64,000 nucleotides of DNA from Lachnospiraceae bacterium (GCA_022845895.1 AP025573.1:523501-587500); one strand, 5' to 3'; counted from the stretch's first letter, positions 24,690 through 34,027 are shown. A program made the numbers and translations. Notes: a model not told the origin generated them from the letters alone.

Positions 24690-24789
24690 ATGGGTGAAAA
24701 GGAAGAATTGTTGAAAAGCTGTCGGACGGCGTAGTTGATATGGAAGAAGATGATGTGGAGGAGGCGGCCAGAGTGTCAGAAGGAGGATG
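24690..24789 (+). pseudogene. Frameshifted start of a second corrinoid-protein gene
   Basis: After the methyltransferase an ATG at 24690 opens MGEKEELL, then a one-base loss in an A run shifts the frame; with the base restored it continues KKLSDGVVDMEEDDVEEAA, closely matching residues 1-28 of the intact corrinoid protein at 23144. The similarity stops just before the next gene. It is the leftover of a tandem duplicate whose body has been deleted. Confidence 0.75.
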
Positions 24790-24795
24790 TGTAAG

Positions 24796-26397
24796 ATGGC
24801 TTCGGTGACGATAAGGGAAAGCGGGGAGAAGATTTCCTGCAGGACGGGGGAGAATCTGCTGAACGTGCTGTTGGAATCCGGCATATTCATAGATAATCCG
24901 TGTAACGGAACTGGAGTATGCGGAAAATGCAAGATTAAGGTATCAAGCGGAATACTGTCAGAGCCGACCGGCACGGAAAGCAGCCGGTTAAGCCCCATGG
25001 AGCAGGAGGCCGGAATCCGGCTGGCCTGTATGGCGGATGTCCAGGGCGATGTGGAAGTGGAACTGCTGAACAGGGACCAAATACACAAGGTGCTGACAAA
25101 TGGATATGTGCCGGAGTTCGAGATGGATTCTTTTGAGGATGGATACGGCATTGTCATAGACATCGGTACGACCACAGTCGTAACGGCCCTGGTCGAGCTC
25201 CGAACAGGAAAGGAGCTGGCGGATGCATCTATGCTCAATGCCCAGAAGCGATACGGACAGGATGTGCTGACGAGGATTACTTATGAGTATGAGAATCCGG
25301 ACCAGGGAGCAGAGGAGCTGAAGGACGCAATCGTCCGCTCCATCAACGCCATGATAGAAGAGGTGTGCCGGGAGGCGGCTGTGGACAAGGAAGGAATCTG
25401 TGCAATCCATGTGGCTGCCAACTGCACGATGATGCATATGCTTCTTGGCGTGGATGCCCGGCCGATTGGAAGGGCGCCTTATGAACCGGTATTTAAAGAG
25501 GCCCGTGAACTGGCGGCCAAGGAGATCGGGCTAGAGGCCGGAGAGGGTACGAAGCTCTACTGTCTGCCACAAGTGTCCGGATATAACGGTGCAGATATCG
25601 TGGCGGGTGCTTACGTGTGCCGCCTCCAGGAAGAAAAAGAGAACGTGCTGTTCATCGATATCGGGACAAATGGCGAGATTGTGCTTGCAAGCGGCGGAAG
25701 GCTGCTGTGCTGTTCCTGTGCCGCGGGCCCGGCATTGGAGGGGATGAACATCAGCTCCGGGATGCGTGCCGCGGAAGGAGCGGTAGAGTACGCCGTGATT
25801 ACGGAACAGGGAGTGAAGCTTTCAACGATAGATAACAAAGAGCCGGCGGGAATCTGCGGCAGTGGAATCCTGGCAGTGGTGAAGGAGCTTCTGCGCACTG
25901 GGATTGTCAGAAAGACCGGGGCATTTATCAAGAAAGATAAGCTGCCGGAAACAGATTACCGGTATCCGATGATACAGATGAACGGTTCCAAACGGGAGTT
26001 TATCCTGCATGAAGAGCCGAGGCTGCTCGTCACCCAGGGGGATGTCCGGCAGGTACAGCTCGCCAAAGGGGCGATACTTTCCGGGTTTACGGCTCTGCTT
26101 GCCAAGGCCGGAATCTCTATGCATGACCTTGATAAAGTGATGATAGCCGGCCAGTTCGGTGCCCATCTGTCGGCAGATTCGCTGACAGGAACCGGAATCC
26201 TGCCGATAGAAGTGGAAGATAAGCTGATATATGTAGGAAATTCTTCTAAGACCGGAGCCTATATGACACTGATGTCAAAAAGGGCGAGGCAGGAAGTGGA
26301 AGAACTGGCCCGGAAGATGGAGTATATGGAGCTGGCGGAGACGGAGAGCTATGAGCGGATATTTACGGAGAGCATGATATTTCCCGAATATCCGTGA
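24796..26397 (+). CDS. Reductive activator of corrinoid proteins (RACo-type, ASKHA domain)
   Basis: Reactivates corrinoid proteins by ATP-dependent reduction of inactive Co(II) (533 residues). An N-terminal [2Fe-2S] ferredoxin domain has C36, C42 and C45 (CNGTGVCGKC) and a fourth cysteine in RLACMAD. A linker leads to the ASKHA-type DUF4445 domain starting DGYGIVIDIGTTTVVTALVE near residue 115, with IDIGTNGEIVLASGG near 288 and AGQFGAHLSADSLTG near 453. Start at 24796 because AGGAGG (24781-24786) overlaps the earlier ATG. Third intact gene of the B12-controlled operon and its logical repair partner. Confidence 0.93.
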   Translation: MASVTIRESGEKISCRTGENLLNVLLESGIFIDNPCNGTGVCGKCKIKVSSGILSEPTGTESSRLSPMEQEAGIRLACMADVQGDVEVELLNRDQIHKVLTNGYVPEFEMDSFEDGYGIVIDIGTTTVVTALVELRTGKELADASMLNAQKRYGQDVLTRITYEYENPDQGAEELKDAIVRSINAMIEEVCREAAVDKEGICAIHVAANCTMMHMLLGVDARPIGRAPYEPVFKEARELAAKEIGLEAGEGTKLYCLPQVSGYNGADIVAGAYVCRLQEEKENVLFIDIGTNGEIVLASGGRLLCCSCAAGPALEGMNISSGMRAAEGAVEYAVITEQGVKLSTIDNKEPAGICGSGILAVVKELLRTGIVRKTGAFIKKDKLPETDYRYPMIQMNGSKREFILHEEPRLLVTQGDVRQVQLAKGAILSGFTALLAKAGISMHDLDKVMIAGQFGAHLSADSLTGTGILPIEVEDKLIYVGNSSKTGAYMTLMSKRARQEVEELARKMEYMELAETESYERIFTESMIFPEYP

Positions 26398-26444
26398 CAG
26401 AGGCGATACGGCAGCATTCGGGAGAAAACTGAGGAATGGACGGC

Positions 26445-28001
26445 CTATACGATTCTGGTCGTCCATTTGCTGCAGTCCCACACTTCATTGACGATGTCCT
26501 GATAGAATTCAGGTTCATGGCAGATGAGAAGCATGGTTCCCCTGTATTCCTCTAAAGCAGACTTTAGAGCGTCCTTGGCGTCTGTATCGAGATGGTTGGT
26601 AGGCTCGTCCAGGAGCAAGACGTTGGTATCACGGTTCACAAGCTTGCACAGGCGTACCTTCGCCTGCTCCCCGCCACTGAGCACCCGCACCTGGCTCTCG
26701 ATATGCTTTGTCGTGAGCCCGCACTTTGCAAGGGCAGAGCGCACTTCATACTGGCTTAAGGAAGGGAATTCCTGCCAGATCTCTTCGATGCAGGTCGTCT
26801 TGTTGTTATAATCCCCTTCCTGCTCGAAATAGCCGGGCAGTATATTTTCCCCTGTTTCGCACGTGCCGGAAAGCGGAGGGACAAGACCCAGGAGGCTCTT
26901 AATCAATGTCGTCTTACCGATGCCATTGGCCCCGGTCAGGGCAATTTTCTGCCCCCTCTCAAGCACGAAGTCCAGCGGTTGGGAAAGGGGTTCGTCATAT
27001 CCGATTACGAAATCCCGGACTTCAAAGATATATTTGCCAGGCGTACGCCCGGTGCGGAAATGGAACTCCGGCCTGGGCCGTTCTGCCGCCAGCTCGATAA
27101 CGTCCATCTTGTCCAGCTTTTTCTGTCTTGACATGGCCATGTTGCGGGTGGAGACCCGGGCCTTGTTTCTGGCGACGAAGTCCTTAAGCTGGCTGATTTC
27201 CTGCTGCTGGCGTTTGTAGGCGGCCTCCAGCTGTGCTTTCTTGACCTCGTATACTTTCAGGAACTCGTCATAATCTCCTACATACCGGTTCAGTTCCTGA
27301 TGTTCCATATGGTAGATGATATTGACCACGTCATTTAAGAACGGGATATCATGGGATATGAGGACAAAAGCATTCTCGTATTCATCAAGGTAGCGTTTCA
27401 GCCAGCTGATATGCTCTTCATCGAGATAATTGGTAGGCTCGTCGAGCAGCAGGATATCCGGCTTCTGAAGGAGCAGCTTGCCGAGCAGGACCCGTGTCCT
27501 CTGGCCTCCGCTTAAGTCGGTGACATCCTTATCCAGCCCGATGTCCATAAGTCCGAGCGCACGTGCTACTTCTTCTGCCTTGGCATCTATCATATAAAAA
27601 TCGTGCAGGGTCAGCGTATCCTGTATCGTGCCCAGCTCTTCCATCAGGAGGTTCATGCGGTCTTCGTCCGCCGAGCCAAGTTCGGTGCAGATGTCGTTCA
27701 TCCTTGCCTCCAGATCAAAGAGATGGGAGAAGGCAGATTTTAGGACATCACGTATGGCCATCCCTTTTTCCAGAACGGTATGCTGGTCCAGATAGCCGAT
27801 GTGGATGCCTTTGGCCCATTCTACTCTGCCGGAATCCGGTATCAGCCTGCCGGTCACGATATTAAAAAAAGTTGACTTACCTTCCCCGTTCGCGCCTACC
27901 AGACCGATGTGCTCGCCCTTCTGCATACGGAAGGAGACATCATGGAAGATGGCACGGTCGCCAAAGCCATGGGATAGATGATCTACAGTTAAAATACTCA
28001 T
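26445..28001 (-). CDS. ABC-F family ATPase
   Basis: Soluble twin-ATPase protein (518 residues) without membrane segments; ABC-F proteins act on the ribosome as translation factors, and some protect it from antibiotics. First domain: Walker A GANGEGKST near 38-46, signature LSGGQRTRVLL near 163, Walker B ILLLDEPTNYLD. The interdomain linker contains the basic, coiled P-site interaction region near 240-300 (AAYKRQQQEISQLKDF, RQKKLDKMD). Second domain: GANGIGKTT and LSGGEQAKVRL, LLLDEPTNHLD. Housekeeping YkpA/YbiT-like rather than a clear resistance type. It converges on the RACo gene. Confidence 0.92.
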   Translation of the reverse strand: MSILTVDHLSHGFGDRAIFHDVSFRMQKGEHIGLVGANGEGKSTFFNIVTGRLIPDSGRVEWAKGIHIGYLDQHTVLEKGMAIRDVLKSAFSHLFDLEARMNDICTELGSADEDRMNLLMEELGTIQDTLTLHDFYMIDAKAEEVARALGLMDIGLDKDVTDLSGGQRTRVLLGKLLLQKPDILLLDEPTNYLDEEHISWLKRYLDEYENAFVLISHDIPFLNDVVNIIYHMEHQELNRYVGDYDEFLKVYEVKKAQLEAAYKRQQQEISQLKDFVARNKARVSTRNMAMSRQKKLDKMDVIELAAERPRPEFHFRTGRTPGKYIFEVRDFVIGYDEPLSQPLDFVLERGQKIALTGANGIGKTTLIKSLLGLVPPLSGTCETGENILPGYFEQEGDYNNKTTCIEEIWQEFPSLSQYEVRSALAKCGLTTKHIESQVRVLSGGEQAKVRLCKLVNRDTNVLLLDEPTNHLDTDAKDALKSALEEYRGTMLLICHEPEFYQDIVNEVWDCSKWTTRIV

Positions 28002-28144
28002 GGTTCGATAACTCCTTTGCTGCTGCCATAGGTGGACAGCAGTATCAATATAACATAAAATAACAAGTATTGTCTATGTGAGAAAGTAGAGGATTCATAT
28101 GTCAGAGAGAAGAATAGTCAAGACCGTTCGGAGCTGCGGCAGGG

Positions 28145-28550
28145 ATGGAACTTCTCGTCCGTCCCGTCCTGCATCACATGACCGGAGACAGGCGGTTTAA
28201 AACGGTACGCATGCCGGGCATCACAGAACGTGAGCTTGTACAGGCATTTCCGGAGACGGACGTAATATTGCTGGAAGGATTGAAAGACAGCCCGTATCCG
28301 AAATATATATGCCGTTATCCGGAAATCGTTCCGGACATCGATACAATCGCACATATGATTGAGAGAAATATTATGAAGAAAAGGAGCGGGAGGTGGAAGG
28401 AGTTATTCTACAAGGATACGGAACGATTTCTGCGGGAGGCCGGGAGAGAGGAACAGAAGGAACAGCTCCTTTTGTACCTGTACGTGTCTTTTGCGGCGGA
28501 ACTGCATGAAGAATATAAGAGACAGGGGATAGAAGAGTCTTCGGGACAGC
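28145..28550 (+). pseudogene. Composite remnant with MobB-like segment
   Basis: Open frame (start ATG 28145) whose middle part, ITERELVQAFPETDVILLEG then LKDSPYPKY, matches the C-terminal half of molybdopterin-guanine dinucleotide protein MobB; the N-terminal P-loop half is missing. It continues into an unrelated helical segment (RWKELFYKDTERFLREAG, LYLYVSFAAELHEEY) that I do not recognise and then shifts into a truncated permease. It reads as several deletion joints, not as a functional gene. Confidence 0.55.
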
Positions 28551-29001
28551 TCCCAAGAACTGGTTCCTCACGACACTTCCTCTGATGATGCTTATAATCG
28601 TGTATACGCTCTGGGCGGATATCGGTTATAATGTCGTGCTGTTTACCGCCGGCATAGAAGGGGTGCCGAAGGAATTTGACGAAGCCGCGGCTATCGACGG
28701 CGCAGGTCCCATACGACGGTTCCTATCGATCAAGCTGCCTCTGATGGGCCGTACGTTCGCGTTTGTCGCCATTATGACGATGGCGAACTATTTTCAGATG
28801 TTTGCCCAGTTCCGCATCTTTGCCCCGAAGGGCGGCATGAACAACTCGGCCATGGTGCTGACGAACTATATATACAGGACAAGCTTCATAAGCTTTGATA
28901 TGGGGTATGCCTCTGCCATTGCGGCAGGACTGTTTCTGATCGTATTTGTGGTGGCGATGATACAGAACAAGATGATGCGTGCAGATTGGAGTTATGAATG
29001 A
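28549..29001 (+). pseudogene. Sugar ABC permease (MalF/UgpA type), 5'-truncated
   Basis: About 150 C-terminal residues of a carbohydrate permease that should be near 290. The frame enters at KNWFLTTLPLMMLIIVYTLW and includes the conserved EAA loop EFDEAAAIDGAGPIRRFLSI. The first half with its membrane segments is gone, replaced by the preceding remnant; there is no ribosome binding site before the first ATG at 28585. The stop overlaps the start of an intact MalG-type permease. Confidence 0.75.
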
Positions 29002-29816
29002 TGAAGAAGAAATACCATTATGTAATCGTTACATTCCTGAGCCTGTTTTCCGCTGCCATGATGTATCCCATGGCATGGATGCTGATGATATCCTTTAAGA
29101 CGAATGCGGACATCCGTACGAACAAGACAAAGTTCTTTCCGGAGGAATGGACGCTGGAAGGGTATAAGACTGCCTTTGCCAAAGCCCCTATCGGGCACTG
29201 GTTTGCGAACAGCATGTTTATCACCGTTTGTATCACGGCAGCAGTCATACTCACAAGTACGCTGATTGGGTATGTATTTGCCAAGTATCAGTTCCGGGCG
29301 AAGAAGATGCTGTTCGTCTTGCTGCTTGCGACGATGATGGTGCCGCCGCAGGTGACGATGATTCCACGGTATCTGATGATACAGAAGCTGCATCTGTTCA
29401 ACACGAAGTGGGCGCTGATCGTTCCGGCGCTTGTGAGCGCGTTTTCCATCTATCTGGCGAAGCAGTTCATCGCGGACGTGCCGGACAGCCTCTGTGAGGC
29501 GGCAAAGATGGATGGAGCCGGGCCGTTGCGGATATACTGGAGCGTGATACTGCCCAATATAAAGCCGGCCATCGGCTCCATCGGCATCTTTACAGCCATG
29601 GCAAACTGGAACGATTATCTGAATCCGCTGCTGATGCTCAATGATATCGACAAGATGACGCTGCCCCTCGGACTTGTCATCTTCGACAGCCAGAGGACGG
29701 TAGACTTATCCGCCACGATGGCGGCGGCAGCGATGATCATGATGCCCATGATCGTCATATTCATTCTGTTCCAGAAGCAGTTCATCAAAGGCATGACCTT
29801 AAGCGGTATGAAGTGA
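28998..29816 (+). CDS. Carbohydrate ABC transporter permease (MalG/UgpE type)
   Basis: Complete inner-membrane permease (272 residues, six membrane segments) of the CUT1 sugar uptake family. Features: N-terminal YVIVTFLSLFSAAMMYPMAW, and the EAA loop LCEAAKMDGAGPLRIYWSVI near 187-206 that docks the ATPase. The partner permease just upstream is truncated and no binding protein or ATPase is nearby, so the gene is an orphan and probably not functional by itself. The last 18 nt overlap the convergent DUF4091 gene. Confidence 0.88.
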   Translation: MMKKKYHYVIVTFLSLFSAAMMYPMAWMLMISFKTNADIRTNKTKFFPEEWTLEGYKTAFAKAPIGHWFANSMFITVCITAAVILTSTLIGYVFAKYQFRAKKMLFVLLLATMMVPPQVTMIPRYLMIQKLHLFNTKWALIVPALVSAFSIYLAKQFIADVPDSLCEAAKMDGAGPLRIYWSVILPNIKPAIGSIGIFTAMANWNDYLNPLLMLNDIDKMTLPLGLVIFDSQRTVDLSATMAAAAMIMMPMIVIFILFQKQFIKGMTLSGMK

Positions 29817-31472
29817 AGTCCTTGCGGCAATCTCTTTGTTGATCCGGTTGCGGAGCCAGATCATGTACATGTCTGATTTCGGGAACCGCTTGAACGTCAG
29901 AGGCTCCGCCAGATTTTCTTCGATAAGCTCCATGACATATTCCCTGCTTGTGAGGGATTCCAGCAGACGGCAGGCCCGAAGATCGCAGAGCGCCTCGTAG
30001 TGGACCATCATGCGTAAGGACTCTTCCGGCTGTCCGCCGGCTCCCGGATATACGAGGAATGCATCACCAGCGGGGAAGCCTCCCCCTGCGTCCGTGACTT
30101 CATACGGATTGATATGCTCAAGGGAGAACTGGCTGTTATAGAAATTGTATCCCCAGTGCAGGATGCCGATGATGTTGTACTTATATAACTGGATGCCATA
30201 GATTCGGTTGCGCAGCGACGGCATGGACATGAACCGGTTGCTCACTTCGAGGTACTGTCCGACGCAGTAATAGGTCCACATATCGGTAAGCCCGTGCCCG
30301 AGGAACTCGTCGATCTCATTATTGCCGGGAATCGGTTTGTCTACAAGGCCGTGCCGGTAGAATTCGTAGCTGGAGAGGGCGTCGAAGGTATGGAAGCCTT
30401 CCAGCAGGCCTGCCACAGATTCTTTCGCCTGCCGGTACGTATCCAGGTCGTCCGGGCGGGGCTCATCCGACAGATGGAAGTAGGTAACCTTATCTATGCC
30501 CCATTCTTTGAGCTTACCGGTAAGCTCGGGAAGGAAGGCGTGGAGAAAGCGGGTATATTCTCCGACGGCGGGCGTGTGCCAGCCGAATATCTTTTCCTGC
30601 CGGCCTTCCACGTCGGCCATGATCTTCGGCGGATATTTGGCGCCCCACTGGGAGAAGAGATGGGACATCTCAAAGTATTCTATGCCGCATGCACGGCAGA
30701 GGTCCACCCAGCGCTTCAGCCGGCTGAAGCCAAAGGTATAAGTACCGCCTTCTACGGTGACGTCTATAAGCTGTACCGTGGTCCTGTCCCCTCCGAAAGC
30801 CGTGTCAAGAGCAGGAGTGAATAACGGGGTCAGCATCATGTTGCATCCTCTGTCCGTATATTCCAGGAAGAAGTTCTTTAAGATCGCCCAGTGCTCCTCA
30901 GAAAATACAGGGACATGATAGTAGTCTGCAAGGCAGTCGGCATGCATCCATTCGGTGTGCATGATCTCCTGCTTCGGCAGCACGGCATCATATATGGTGA
31001 CGGAGCTTTCAGAGCTGCAGAGCGTTCGCCCCTCATCCACCAATGATATTTTTATCGGATATACGCCAGGAACCATATCTTCCGGGACTCTGATATCAAT
31101 CCAGAGGCTGCGCCACATTCCGGGATAGATGTATGTAGTGTCATCGGTCAGGTCCCGCAGCAGATCGGGGTACATTCCTGAGGTGGTCCTCAGATAGTTG
31201 TCGTCTGTCTCCGGATTGCATGCGCGGCCTACGGGAACGTTCTGCACATTGCGCACCCGGATCAAGTCCTTTAGCGGAGACTGGATGGCTACTTTCGCCT
31301 CTGTCTTGAAAAAGGTGTTGGAAACGGTGCAGGCGGCCTGGAAGGATACGGTCTCCCCTTTGAGCGAGCTTAAGGGAAGGCACTCCGGCCGATAGACAGG
31401 AGCCTCGTCCGGGAAGACCTTCACAAGTGAGCTGAGCAGCTTTATTTCATATATGGGTGTCTGTAAATCCAT
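29799..31472 (-). CDS. DUF4091 domain protein, probable glycoside-hydrolase-like
   Basis: Cytoplasmic protein of 557 residues without a signal peptide. N-terminal beta-rich part (1-150, LSSLKGETVSFQAACTVSN), a TIM-barrel-like middle (YFHLSDEPRPDDLDTYRQAK near 325, with an acidic DEP motif) and the C-terminal DUF4091 region GILHWGYNFYNSQFSLEHIN near 430. DUF4091 proteins are found in sugar-utilisation loci and are thought to be glycosidases; activity is not established. It converges with and overlaps the orphan sugar permease, suggesting both belonged to one carbohydrate locus. A paired CTATAG motif lies upstream around 31560-31590. Confidence 0.82.
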   Translation of the reverse strand: MDLQTPIYEIKLLSSLVKVFPDEAPVYRPECLPLSSLKGETVSFQAACTVSNTFFKTEAKVAIQSPLKDLIRVRNVQNVPVGRACNPETDDNYLRTTSGMYPDLLRDLTDDTTYIYPGMWRSLWIDIRVPEDMVPGVYPIKISLVDEGRTLCSSESSVTIYDAVLPKQEIMHTEWMHADCLADYYHVPVFSEEHWAILKNFFLEYTDRGCNMMLTPLFTPALDTAFGGDRTTVQLIDVTVEGGTYTFGFSRLKRWVDLCRACGIEYFEMSHLFSQWGAKYPPKIMADVEGRQEKIFGWHTPAVGEYTRFLHAFLPELTGKLKEWGIDKVTYFHLSDEPRPDDLDTYRQAKESVAGLLEGFHTFDALSSYEFYRHGLVDKPIPGNNEIDEFLGHGLTDMWTYYCVGQYLEVSNRFMSMPSLRNRIYGIQLYKYNIIGILHWGYNFYNSQFSLEHINPYEVTDAGGGFPAGDAFLVYPGAGGQPEESLRMMVHYEALCDLRACRLLESLTSREYVMELIEENLAEPLTFKRFPKSDMYMIWLRNRINKEIAARTSLHTA

Positions 31473-31629
31473 TACACGTAAACCTCTCTTTCTTCATTTT
31501 TATAGCTGTAGGAATATTGTACGTTGTTATGGCGGCATTGTATAGGACAAACGATACATTTGCCTATAGAAAATACTGATATGGCTATAGAAGATGACTA
31601 TGCAAATTCAGGAAGAATATGATTCTGTA

Positions 31630-31659
31630 TTGGCGGGAAGCCGCAGACTGTGCTAGAAT
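31630..31659 (+). promoter_or_regulatory. Promoter of the sfsA-mutY gene
   Basis: TTGGCG (31630-31635), 18-nt spacer, TAGAAT (31654-31659), 42 nt before the start codon. The remainder of the 31473-31700 gap contains no gene. Confidence 0.5.
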
Positions 31660-31700
31660 GGCTTTTGTAAACGTAAGGGAAAGGTCAGGAGAGAAGAACG

Positions 31701-33461
31701 ATGAAGTACGAACGAATCAGGAAAGGGACGTTTCTGGAGCGTCCGAACCGGTTTATCGCATATATCGAGTTAGACGGAAGGAAGGAGACGGTCCATGTCA
31801 AGAACACGGGCCGCTGCGCAGAGCTTCTCCTTACGGGGGCGGAGGTATACGTGCAGGAGTCAAAGAACCCTAAGAGGAAGACGGCATGGGATCTGATCAG
31901 CGTCAGAAAAGGGGACCGCATGATCAACATGGATTCCCAGATACCGAACCGGGTGGTGCAGGAGTGGATGGAGGAGGGGCATTTTACAGAAGGCATCCGT
32001 CTCATCCGTCCGGAGTATACGTACCGTAATTCCAGGATCGACCTGTATGTGGAGGCCGGGGACAGGAAGATTCTTGTGGAGGTGAAGGGCGTGACGCTGG
32101 AAGAAGACGGCGTCGTGCGGTTCCCGGATGCCCCCAGCGAGAGGGCCGTCAAACATGTGCAGGAGCTTACCGAAGCGGTGAAGGAAGGATATGAGGCATA
32201 TGTGTTCTTTGTCATACAGATGCAGGATGTGCGCTGCTTTACCCCGAATATGGACACGCATCCGGCCTTTGGCGAGGCGCTTAGAAAGGCTGCCGGAGCC
32301 GGCGTCCATGTGGTGGCCTATGACTGTGAAGTGGATCCCGGCAGCATCACGCTCGACAAAGAGGTTCCCGTAATCCTTCATGAGCCGCTTCTGTATGAGC
32401 TGGCAGAACCTCTCACCCGCTGGTACCGCAGCAATAAGAGGGATCTGCCATGGAGAGAGCAGCCGGATGCCTATCATGTATGGGTGTCGGAAATCATGCT
32501 CCAGCAGACGAGGGTAGAAGCGGTGAAGCCCTATTACGAACGGTTCCTGAAAGCGCTTCCGACGGTAAAGGATCTGGCGCAGGCCGATGAGGATACGCTG
32601 CTAAAGCTCTGGGAAGGGCTTGGATACTATAACAGGGTGCGCAATATGCAGAAGGCGGCACAGCAGATCATGGCAGACTACGGCGGCGAATTCCCGGGAA
32701 CCTATGAGGAGATACTATCGCTGAAAGGGATCGGGAGCTATACGGCCGGTGCAGTCAGCGCGTTTGCCTACGGTATCCCGAGGCCTGCCGTGGACGGTAA
32801 CGTGCTGAGGGTCGTCTCGCGGATACTGGCCAGCACGGAGGACATTATGAAGCAGAGTGTCCGCAAAGACATCGAGAGGAAGCTTCAAGAGGTCATTCCC
32901 GCGGACGCGGCCAGCGACTTCAACCAGGGATTGATTGAGCTTGGAGCTATCGTCTGTCTGCCGAACGGAGAGCCAAAATGCGGGGAATGTCCGGCCCGGA
33001 AGCTGTGCAGGGCGCACCAGATGGGGATAGAGCCGGACCTCCCGGTAAAGAAAAAGCAGCGTGCGCGAAGAGTCGAGGAGCGGACGGTGTTCATCTTCCG
33101 GGACGGGGAGACTGCGGCGGTCAGAAAGCGTCCCAGGAAGGGATTGCTTGCCGGAATGTATGAGCTGCCCAATGTAAAGGGCAGGCTGACAGAAGAGGAG
33201 GCGCTTGACTATAGCAGGCGTATCGGGCTGGCCCCGATCCACATAAGGTGCCTTGGGGATGCAAAGCATATTTTCAGCCATGTCGAGTGGCACATGACGG
33301 GATATCTCATCCGGGTGGACGAGCTCGAGAATTCCTGTTCCGAAGATTTCCTGTTCGTCCGCCCGGAAGAGGTCCAGGAGAAGTATCCGGTACCCGCAGC
33401 ATTTGAACATTATACAGACTTCATCGACATCCGGCTTGGACAGGAGAAGTACAGGCAGTAA
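31701..33461 (+). CDS. Fusion of SfsA nuclease-like domain and MutY adenine glycosylase
   Basis: Single frame of 586 residues. Residues 1-230 are SfsA (FLERPNRFIAYIELDG, HVKNTGRCAELLLTGAEVYV, LVEVKGVTL, PDAPSERAVKHVQEL), a family with a PD-(D/E)xK-like nuclease core. Residues about 231-586 are MutY: catalytic Glu in SEIMLQQTRVEA, helix-hairpin-helix LKGIGSYTAGAVSAFAYG and catalytic Asp in AVDGNVLRV, a C-x7-C-x2-C-x5-C iron-sulfur loop (CLPNGEPKCGECPARKLC), and a C-terminal NUDIX-like 8-oxoG domain ending near HYTDFIDIR. MutY removes adenine opposite 8-oxoguanine. There is no internal stop, ATG or ribosome binding site at the joint, so it is a true fusion. Confidence 0.88.
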   Translation: MKYERIRKGTFLERPNRFIAYIELDGRKETVHVKNTGRCAELLLTGAEVYVQESKNPKRKTAWDLISVRKGDRMINMDSQIPNRVVQEWMEEGHFTEGIRLIRPEYTYRNSRIDLYVEAGDRKILVEVKGVTLEEDGVVRFPDAPSERAVKHVQELTEAVKEGYEAYVFFVIQMQDVRCFTPNMDTHPAFGEALRKAAGAGVHVVAYDCEVDPGSITLDKEVPVILHEPLLYELAEPLTRWYRSNKRDLPWREQPDAYHVWVSEIMLQQTRVEAVKPYYERFLKALPTVKDLAQADEDTLLKLWEGLGYYNRVRNMQKAAQQIMADYGGEFPGTYEEILSLKGIGSYTAGAVSAFAYGIPRPAVDGNVLRVVSRILASTEDIMKQSVRKDIERKLQEVIPADAASDFNQGLIELGAIVCLPNGEPKCGECPARKLCRAHQMGIEPDLPVKKKQRARRVEERTVFIFRDGETAAVRKRPRKGLLAGMYELPNVKGRLTEEEALDYSRRIGLAPIHIRCLGDAKHIFSHVEWHMTGYLIRVDELENSCSEDFLFVRPEEVQEKYPVPAAFEHYTDFIDIRLGQEKYRQ

Positions 33462-33524
33462 CACTGGTGCAGGACGAGGGACATGCGTACGGCAGTGCAG
33501 GAACATGAAAGTCCAACGGACAGA

Positions 33525-33553
33525 AAAAAGAAGGGGCCAGGCCCCTTCTTTTT
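33525..33553. terminator. Bidirectional terminator between sfsA-mutY and hemerythrin genes
   Basis: A 13-bp perfect stem AAAAAGAAGGGGC / GCCCCTTCTTTTT with loop CAG; A and T runs at the two feet serve both strands. Core GGGGCCAGGCCCC resembles the hairpin at 9107-9159. Confidence 0.85.
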
Positions 33554-33566
33554 ATGTTGTCAGATT

Positions 33567-33989
33567 TTACAGTCTCTCGTTGTTGCCGCGCATGAACTTG
33601 TACTCTGCTACAGAGCGGTCAAATCCTTCGATGTGGACGTAGAACCATTTTACGATGTTTTCTTCTACCTTCTCCACGAAAGCCTCTGACGGGCCTTCTT
33701 CTTCCTGCAGCATCTCCTGAAGTTCATTGATCGTCTGCTTGAATACTTCATGCTGTGCCTTGTGCTTCTCGTATCCCGGATATTCGATGTCCTTCTGGAG
33801 CTGTTCTTCTGCCTTGAAATGGTAATCTGTATAATCGGACAGATAGTCAAGGGTCTTGATAGCGGTGAGCTTCTCATTGCCGCCTTCACAGCTCTCGAGC
33901 AGGCCGTTCATCCTTTCGATCAATTCTTTGTGCTGAGCGTCAATCATCTCATTTCCTGTCACGAGGTTTTCACTGAATTCTGCATACAT
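33567..33989 (-). CDS. Bacterial hemerythrin
   Basis: Non-heme di-iron, oxygen-binding four-helix protein (140 residues). All ligand motifs are present: NEMIDAQHKELIERM near 14-28, the HxxxE pattern in YTDYHFKAEEQLQ near 61, HKAQHEVF near 79-86 and HIEGFDRS near 123. The start MYAEFSENL at 33989 has AAAGGAG upstream; a longer frame reaching 34100 overlaps the next gene and is not supported. In strict anaerobes such proteins are thought to sense or scavenge oxygen. Confidence 0.93.
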   Translation of the reverse strand: MYAEFSENLVTGNEMIDAQHKELIERMNGLLESCEGGNEKLTAIKTLDYLSDYTDYHFKAEEQLQKDIEYPGYEKHKAQHEVFKQTINELQEMLQEEEGPSEAFVEKVEENIVKWFYVHIEGFDRSVAEYKFMRGNNERL

Positions 33990-34027
33990 AGTTATCGTCT
34001 CCTTTATTATTGTAGTAAGCCAGCCTT

